From: Jiangella alkaliphila | Lineage (GTDB): Bacteria > Actinomycetota > Actinomycetes > Jiangellales > Jiangellaceae | Reading direction: 5' to 3' | Assembly: GCF_900105925.1 (NCBI RefSeq) | Contig: NZ_LT629791.1 | Coordinates: 7,652,501-7,716,500, forward strand | DNA: 64,000 nucleotides | Part shown: one piece after another, positions 48,330 to 64,000 of the stretch | How the letters are laid out: each line of letters opens with the position of its first letter | How positions within the stretch are numbered: position 1 is the stretch's first letter | The notes under the pieces: generated by a model | What the model was told of the DNA's origin: nothing | The model's database searches: none | What the model saw: only the letters and a program-made list of their open reading frames with translations | Position numbers and translations under genes: made by a program

Positions 48330-48484
48330 GCGACGAGGACAAGGCCGCCTACGTCCAGGCCACCCAGGCCGCCGCAGACACAGGCCCGCCGCCGCCCGAG
48401 GGCATCGCCCCCGAGAAGGCGCACGCCCAGGAGGGCTTCGAGGTCATCGAGAACGACGACGGCGCCGCCACCCGCGAGGGGTGA
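48296..48484 (+). CDS. Small acidic protein overlapping the ART gene (candidate partner or immunity protein)
   Basis: The protein is 62 aa from GTG 48296, with GAGGAGG seven bases upstream inside the ART coding region. The sequence starts MRFDRAVYDRLSDEDKAAYV and ends in an acidic, Pro-rich tail (FEVIENDDGAATREG). It shares 34 bases with the ART gene in another frame, implying translational coupling. No family is recognised. Its position suggests it acts with or against the ART. Confidence 0.6.
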   Translation: MRFDRAVYDRLSDEDKAAYVQATQAAADTGPPPPEGIAPEKAHAQEGFEVIENDDGAATREG

Positions 48485-48514
48485 CGGCGCCGTCGATCAG
48501 GGACGACGGACTCG

Positions 48515-52426
<3,912 letters not shown>

Positions 52427-52478
52427 GTGTGTCCTTCTCTCGCTCAGATGTTTCAGGTCTGTGGTGGCTGGCGGAAAT

Positions 52479-52507
52479 GGGAGGCCGGGTCAGGAACCGG
52501 GCCTCCC
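52479..52507 (-). terminator. Hairpin in the rpoB-rpoC spacer
   Basis: On the minus strand GGGAGGCC and GGCCTCCC pair around a ~13-base loop, followed by ATTTCC. It lies eight bases after the rpoB stop. It may attenuate or protect the rpoB message rather than end transcription. Confidence 0.5.
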
Positions 52508-52514
52508 ACCACCG

Positions 52515-56018
<3,504 letters not shown>

Positions 56019-56071
56019 GCGCAGTCCTCAACCCAAGCGGGCAGCATCGGCGAAGGGCAGCGCAAAGCTGC

Positions 56072-56101
56072 AGTCTAACCCAAAGGGCACACTGCTGTCG
56101 A
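56072..56101 (-). promoter_or_regulatory. rpoB promoter
   Basis: On the minus strand TCGACA (56101-56096), an 18-base spacer and TAGACT (56077-56072), about 55 bases upstream of the rpoB start. It is a good match to the actinobacterial housekeeping consensus. The mirrored copy is at 59797-59826. Confidence 0.75.
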
Positions 56102-56373
56102 GTGGTCAGCCACTCCGCGCTTCCTTCTGTCTCGCATTCCCCACCCCGCTGCCAGATCAGCATCTCGTCAGGACCAGGCCCGCGTCAAGCACCGACGCCC
56201 CCCTGTTCACCGAATTGGCACCTGAAATGCCGCATTCGTGGTGCTCAGCAGCCGATCAGTGACTCATCCGAACGTACGATCCAGTGGCGCGCCGGGGGCT
56301 TGCGGCGGGCCGGACGGCGTCCGCGCGGGCGGAGAATTTTCGCCGCAGGCGAACAGCCCGCCCCCCTCACATT

Positions 56374-56438
56374 GAGTTGATCATGGAGAAGGGCGGCTTC
56401 CGAGCGCCTCCAGAGCCGACCTTCTCCATGATCAACTC
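56374..56438. repeat. Long intergenic palindrome between rplL and rpoB
   Basis: gagttgatcatggagaagg (56374-56392) is the exact reverse complement of 56420-56438. After one mismatch the pairing continues with cggct/agccg. It lies between the rplL terminator and the rpoB promoter. It is of the same style, though not sequence, as the palindromes at 1.0 and 22.6 kb. Confidence 0.7.
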
Positions 56439-56473
56439 GGGTCCGGGCAGACCAAAGGGGACGTCGGACGCGG

Positions 56474-56510
56474 ACGGGCCCGGCACCCCGCGAAGGGGTA
56501 CCGGGCCCGT
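56474..56510 (-). terminator. rplL terminator hairpin
   Basis: acgggcccggcacccc and ggggtaccgggcccgt pair with a single mismatch around a five-base loop, 20 bases after the rplL stop. On the minus strand a CCCCTTTGGTCT stretch follows about 30 bases later. It ends the rplJ-rplL unit. A mirrored, indel-bearing copy is near 59397-59433. Confidence 0.7.
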
Positions 56511-56529
56511 GGAGCAGTGGGTCAGCGAC

Positions 56530-56922
56530 TCACTTGACCGAGACGGTGGCGCCGGCGCCCTCGAGGGCCTCCTTGGCCTTGTCAGCGGCCTCCTTGTTGA
56601 CCTTCTCGAGCAGCGGCTTCGGCGCGGCCTCGACGAGGTCCTTGGCCTCCTTGAGGCCGAGCGACGTCAGCGCGCGGACCTCCTTGATGACCTGGATCTT
56701 CTTGTCGCCGGCGGCCTCGAGGATGACGTCGAACTCGTCCTTCTCCTCCTCGGCCGGGGCGGCGCCACCGGGGGCAGCAGCGCCCGGAGCGGCGGCGACG
56801 GCGACCGGGGCGGCCGCGGTGACCTCGAAGGTCTCCTCGAACTTCTTCACGAACTCGGAGAGCTCGATGAGGGTCATCTCCTTGAACGCGTCCAGGAGGT
56901 CCTCGGTGTTGAGCTTCGCCAT
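56530..56922 (-). CDS. rplL: 50S ribosomal protein L7/L12
   Basis: The protein is 130 aa. The N-terminal dimerisation region is [20 protein letters not shown], followed by a flexible Ala/Gly/Pro hinge ([20 protein letters not shown]) and the globular C-terminal domain with [20 protein letters not shown]. It forms the stalk that recruits translational GTPases. It is encoded 79 bases after rplJ. Confidence 0.99.
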   Translation of the reverse strand: MAKLNTEDLLDAFKEMTLIELSEFVKKFEETFEVTAAAPVAVAAAPGAAAPGGAAPAEEEKDEFDVILEAAGDKKIQVIKEVRALTSLGLKEAKDLVEAAPKPLLEKVNKEAADKAKEALEGAGATVSVK

Positions 56923-57001
56923 GGTGGCGGGTTCCTTTCTCTGTTCGGCTGACTGCCGGGTTGTCGTACGGGCTCGGGGCCGTGGGACGACCCCCGGGCG
57001 T

Positions 57002-57613
57002 TCAGCCCTCGTTCTGCTCCGTCGCCTCGGCCGCGTCGGCGGCCTCGGTGGCGGGTGCCTCGGCGGCCTCGGCGGCGGGTGCCTCGACGGCGGGTGCCTC
57101 GGCCTCGACCTTCTGCCGCAGCGCCTCGAGGACGCGAGCGGTCTGCGCCAGCGGGGCGTTGAACAGCGACACCGCGTTCTGCAGCGACGCCTTCATCGCA
57201 CCGGCCAGCTTGGCCAGCAGGACCTCGCGCGACTCGAGGTCGGCGAGCTTGGTGATCTCCTCGCTGGAGAGCGGCTCGCCGTCGAGCAGGCCACCCTTCA
57301 CGACGAGGACGGGGTTCGCCTTGGCGAAGTCACGCAGACCCTTGGCGGCCTCGACCGGGTCGCCCTTGACGAAGGCGATGGCCGACGGGCCGGACAGGTA
57401 GTCGTCGAGCCCCGAGATCCCGGCTTCGCGCGCCGCGATCTTGGTCAGCGTGTTCTTCACCACGGCGTAGGACGCGTTCCCACCGAGCGACCGACGCAGT
57501 TCCGTCAGCTGCTTGACGGTGAGGCCGCGGTACTCGGTCAGCACGACCGCGTTGCTGGCACGGAACTCGTCCGCGAGCTCGGCGACCGCGGCTGCCTTGT
57601 CAGGCCTCGCCAT
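57002..57613 (-). CDS. rplJ: 50S ribosomal protein L10
   Basis: The protein is 203 aa from ATG 57613 with GAAGGAG upstream. [40 protein letters not shown] and [20 protein letters not shown] are canonical. The C-terminal ~35 residues are a Glu/Ala tail ([20 protein letters not shown]) beyond the helix that binds L7/L12 dimers. It is the stalk base. Its mRNA leader carries an L10-leader-type attenuator. Confidence 0.98.
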   Translation of the reverse strand: MARPDKAAAVAELADEFRASNAVVLTEYRGLTVKQLTELRRSLGGNASYAVVKNTLTKIAAREAGISGLDDYLSGPSAIAFVKGDPVEAAKGLRDFAKANPVLVVKGGLLDGEPLSSEEITKLADLESREVLLAKLAGAMKASLQNAVSLFNAPLAQTARVLEALRQKVEAEAPAVEAPAAEAAEAPATEAADAAEATEQNEG

Positions 57614-57660
57614 GGGGCTCCTTCTTCCGGATGGGGTGCCGGTGGAGACCCGCAGACATG

Positions 57661-57804
57661 AAGAACGCCCCGGCACAGGCACGGGGCGAAAGGGCACCGG
57701 CAGCGGCCGGCACGACGTTCGTCTCACACCTGCGCGGGCCGCCCACATCGCTGCGGGGCCTTCGTCACGATCGGCTGGCGACCGTGAGACCGGCGGTCTT
57801 TGGC
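57661..57804 (-). ncRNA. rplJ leader (L10-binding autoregulatory leader type) with terminal hairpin
   Basis: The minus-strand transcript from the promoter near 57.81 kb contains CCAAAGACCGCCGGTCTCAC, later GCGCAGGTGTGAGACG, and ends in the stem GCCCCG/CGGGGC (57687-57667) followed by GTTCTTC. This order (AAAGACCG box, AGGTGTGAGAC box, then terminator-like stem) is that of L10 leaders in actinobacteria, where L10-L12 represses its own synthesis. The mirrored copy is at about 58103-58246. Confidence 0.7.
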
Positions 57805-57811
57805 AGCGTTC

Positions 57812-57841
57812 ATGGTACGGGCACAGGGCCGCCGTCGCCAA
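57812..57841 (-). promoter_or_regulatory. rplJ promoter
   Basis: On the minus strand TTGGCG (57841-57836), an 18-base spacer and TACCAT (57817-57812). It overlaps the 3' end of the upstream gene by no more than a few bases and starts a ~200-base leader. Confidence 0.65.
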
Positions 57842-57842
57842 A

Positions 57843-57919
57843 TCAGCCGAACGGGCCGGTCTTCTGGTCCTGGAACGAGTGCACCATGTCGCGCAGCTCC
57901 TCGGTCCGCCCGCCCGGCC
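57843..57919 (-). pseudogene. C-terminal fragment of the gene upstream of rplJ (left arm)
   Basis: The reading frame ends ...[20 protein letters not shown] then TGA (57845-57843), two bases before the rplJ promoter. Only the last ~25 codons lie before the inverted-repeat centre, after which the sequence turns back on itself. The family cannot be identified from this. It is truncated by the fold-back, not necessarily a real pseudogene. Confidence 0.5.
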
Positions 57920-57987
57920 GGCGGCGCGGGCACAACTACGGCCGGCCGAGCTGGTGGACGCTGGCTGGGGTCGCGCCGCCGGAGACT
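57920..57987. other. Unduplicated centre (loop) of the inverted repeat
   Basis: 68 bases between the two arms have no mirror partner, except for a short ggcggcgcg/cgcgccgcc pairing at its ends. It is GC-rich with no adapter-like sequence visible. Confidence 0.85.
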
Positions 57988-58065
57988 GGCCGGGCGGGGC
58001 GGACCGAGGAGCTGCGCGACATGGTGCACTCGTTCCAGGACCAGAAGACCGGCCCGTTCGGCTGA
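57988..58065 (+). pseudogene. C-terminal fragment of the gene upstream of rplJ (right arm)
   Basis: The mirror of 57843-57919, with one extra G near 57997. It ends [20 protein letters not shown] and TGA at 58063-58065. Confidence 0.5.
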
Positions 58066-58066
58066 T

Positions 58067-58096
58067 TTGGCGACGGCGGCCCTGTGCCCGTACCAT
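58067..58096 (+). promoter_or_regulatory. rplJ promoter, mirrored copy
   Basis: TTGGCG (58067-58072), an 18-base spacer and TACCAT (58091-58096), identical to the left-arm promoter. Confidence 0.6.
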
Positions 58097-58293
58097 GAAC
58101 GCTGCCAAAGACCGCCGGTCTCACGGTCGCCAGCCGATCGTGACGAAGGCCCCGCAGCGATGTGGGCGGCCCGCGCAGGTGTGAGACGAACGTCGTGCCG
58201 GCCGCTGCCGGTGCCTTTCGCCCCGTGCCTGTGCCGGGGCGTTCTTCATGTCTGCGGGTCTCCACCGGCACCCCATCCGGAAGAAGGAGCCCC

Positions 58294-58904
58294 ATGGCGA
58301 GGCCTGACAAGGCAGCCGCGGTCGCCGAGCTCGCGGACGAGTTCCGTGCCAGCAACGCGGTCGTGCTGACCGAGTACCGCGGCCTCACCGTCAAGCAGCT
58401 GACGGAACTGCGTCGGTCGCTCGGTGGGAACGCGTCCTACGCCGTGGTGAAGAACACGCTGACCAAGATCGCGGCGCGCGAAGCCGGGATCTCGGGGCTC
58501 GACGACTACCTGTCCGGCCCGTCGGCCATCGCCTTCGTCAAGGGCGACCCGGTCGAGGCCGCCAAGGGTCTGCGTGACTTCGCCAAGGCGAACCCCGTCC
58601 TCGTCGTGAAGGGTGGCCTGCTCGACGGCGAGCCGCTCTCCAGCGAGGAGATCACAAGCTCGCCGACCTCGAGTCGCGCGAGGTCCTGCTGGCCAAGCTG
58701 GCCGGTGCGATGAAGGCGTCGCTGCAGAACGCGGTGTCGCTGTTCAACGCCCCGCTGGCGCAGACCGCTCGCGTCCTCGAGGCGCTGCGGCAGAAGGTCG
58801 AGGCCGAGGCACCCGCCGTCGAGGCACCCGCCGCCGAGGCCGCCGAGGCACCCGCCACCGAGGCCGCCGACGCGGCCGAGGCGACGGAGCAGAACGAGGG
58901 CTGA
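58294..58904 (+). pseudogene. rplJ: rplJ mirrored copy, frameshifted
   Basis: It is identical to L10 over the first ~120 codons. A single C is missing near 58655 (gatcacaagctc against gatcaccaagctc), which shifts the frame to a premature stop at 58713. The remaining sequence (from ATG 58710) continues the L10 C-terminus to the same Glu/Ala tail. Total length is 611 against 612 bases. Most likely a sequence error in a duplicated artefact. Confidence 0.9.
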
Positions 58905-58981
58905 ACGCCCGGGGTCGTCCCACGGCCCCGAGCCCGTACGACAACCCGGCAGTCAGCCGAACAGAGAAAGGAACCGCCACC

Positions 58982-59371
58982 ATGGCGAAGCTCAACACGA
59001 GGACCTCCTGGACGCGTTCAAGGAGATGACCCTCATCGAGCTCTCCGAGTTCGTGAAGAAGTTCGAGGAGACCTTCGAGGTCACCGCGGCCGCCCCGGTC
59101 GCCGTCGCCGCCGCTCCGGGCGCTGCTGCCCCCGGTGGCGCCGCCCCGGCCGAGGAGGAGAAGGACGAGTTCGACGTCATCCTCGAGGCCGCCGCGACAA
59201 GAAGATCCAGGTCATCAAGGAGGTCCGCGCGCTGACGTCGCTCGGCCTCAAGGAGCCAAGGACCTCGTCGAGGCCGCGCCGAAGCCGCTGCTCGAGAAGG
59301 TCAACAAGGAGGCCGCTGACAAGGCCAAGGAGGCCCTCGAGGGCGCCGGCGCCACCGTCTCGGTCAAGTGA
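58982..59371 (+). pseudogene. rplL: rplL mirrored copy, frameshifted
   Basis: It is 390 bases against 393 in the intact gene. Three single-base losses are visible: caacacgagg (start region), gccgccgcgacaag (before IQVIKEV) and aaggagccaagg (KEAK). None of these is in a long homopolymer. The product would be scrambled; the sequence otherwise matches exactly. Confidence 0.9.
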
Positions 59372-59462
59372 GTCGCTGACCCACTGCTCCACGGGCCCGG
59401 TACCCCCTTCGCGGGGTGCCGGCCCGTCCGCGTCCGACGTCCCCTTTGGTCTGCCCGGACCC

Positions 59463-59527
59463 GAGTTGATCATGGAGAAGGTCGGCTCTGGAGGCGCTCG
59501 GAAGCCGCCCTTCTCCATGATCAACTC
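59463..59527. repeat. Mirrored copy of the rplL-rpoB palindrome
   Basis: gagttgatcatggagaagg and its reverse complement are both retained, as at 56374-56438. Confidence 0.6.
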
Positions 59528-59796
59528 AATGTGAGGGGGGCGGCTGTTCGCCTGCGGCGAAAATTCTCCGCCCGCGCGGACGCCGTCCGGCCCGCCGCAA
59601 GCCCCCGGCGCGCCACTGGATCGTACGTTCGGATGAGTCACTGATCGGCTGCTGAGCACCACGAATGCGGCATTTCAGGTGCCAATTCGGTGAACAGGGG
59701 GCGTCGGTGCTTGACGCGGGCCTGGTCTGACGAGATGCTGATCTGGCAGCGGGGTGGGGAATGCGAGACAGAAGGAAGCGCGGAGTGGCTGACCAC

Positions 59797-59826
59797 TCGA
59801 CAGCAGTGTGCCCTTTGGGTTAGACT
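59797..59826 (+). promoter_or_regulatory. rpoB promoter, mirrored copy
   Basis: TCGACA (59797-59802), an 18-base spacer and TAGACT (59821-59826), identical to the left-arm promoter. Confidence 0.6.
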
Positions 59827-59879
59827 GCAGCTTTGCGCTGCCCTTCGCCGATGCTGCCCGCTTGGGTTGAGGACTGCGC

Positions 59880-64000
<4,121 letters not shown>

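Noticed and set aside
57631..58065. Plus-strand open frame across the inverted-repeat centre
   Set aside because: It is created by joining antisense rplJ leader sequence to the loop and the mirrored gene end. Only the last ~25 codons are likely to be real coding.

Overview
This window is high-GC DNA from an actinomycete (Actinomycetota). The evidence is the GC-saturated third codon positions, frequent GTG and TTG starts, a zinc-ribbon type-Z S14, two-component kinases of the HisKA_3 (NarL) type, and the order rplJ-rplL-rpoB-rpoC // rpsL-rpsG-fusA-tuf // S10-spc-alpha clusters. I cannot name the genus from sequence alone. The intergenic palindromes and gene order would fit a Jiangella-like lineage, but that is a guess.

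Region 1 (1-3.6 kb) holds the 3' part of an FAD-dependent NAD(P)H oxidoreductase. Facing it on the minus strand are a GNAT acetyltransferase and an ABC-F protein that overlap by one base.

Region 2 (3.6-22.7 kb) is the accessory heart of the window. A long minus-strand operon reads, in order of transcription: a response regulator fused to a class III nucleotide cyclase; an ABC ATPase; four tandem paralogous FtsX-like permeases of about 780-820 aa; two HisKA_3 histidine kinases; and a NarL-type regulator. A stand-alone receiver follows behind a shared operator-like palindrome. Most joints overlap by 1-4 bases. Just upstream, next to a small membrane protein, lies a plus-strand pair: a protein with a C-terminal cyclic-nucleotide-binding domain, overlapped by a metallo-beta-lactamase-fold hydrolase. 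A TGCCAGCA-centred palindrome stands before the receiver gene, before the cyclase gene and in the divergent spacer next to the cNMP-binding gene. I infer a cNMP-coupled two-component/ABC-permease module with possible synthesis, sensing and hydrolysis arms.

Region 3 (22.8-46.6 kb) is the core translation block, all minus strand: truA, rplQ, rpoA, rpsD, rpsK, rpsM, rpmJ, infA, a DUF1707 protein, map, adk, secY, the spc genes, the S10 genes, tuf, fusA, rpsG and rpsL. Noted here are long low-complexity tails on L29, S3, S5 and L17, and a 24-base leader element shared by the S10 and str operons.

Region 4 (46.6-48.5 kb) is a small accessory island between rpsL and rpoC. It contains a predicted HExxH zincin and, divergently, a predicted R-S-ExE ADP-ribosyltransferase overlapped by a small acidic ORF that could be its partner or immunity protein.

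Region 5 (48.5-57.9 kb) holds rpoC, rpoB, rplL and rplJ on the minus strand, with the rplJ leader attenuator and promoters. RpoB carries Asn at the position equivalent to E. coli Ser531.

Region 6 (57.9-64.0 kb) is a mirror image of region 5: rplJ', rplL', rpoB' and part of rpoC' on the plus strand. It is nearly identical, including the intergenic DNA, but has many 1-base indels in short homopolymers that break every gene. It runs off the window end. I read it as a fold-back (inverted-repeat) assembly or read artefact at a contig end rather than a real second rpoBC locus.
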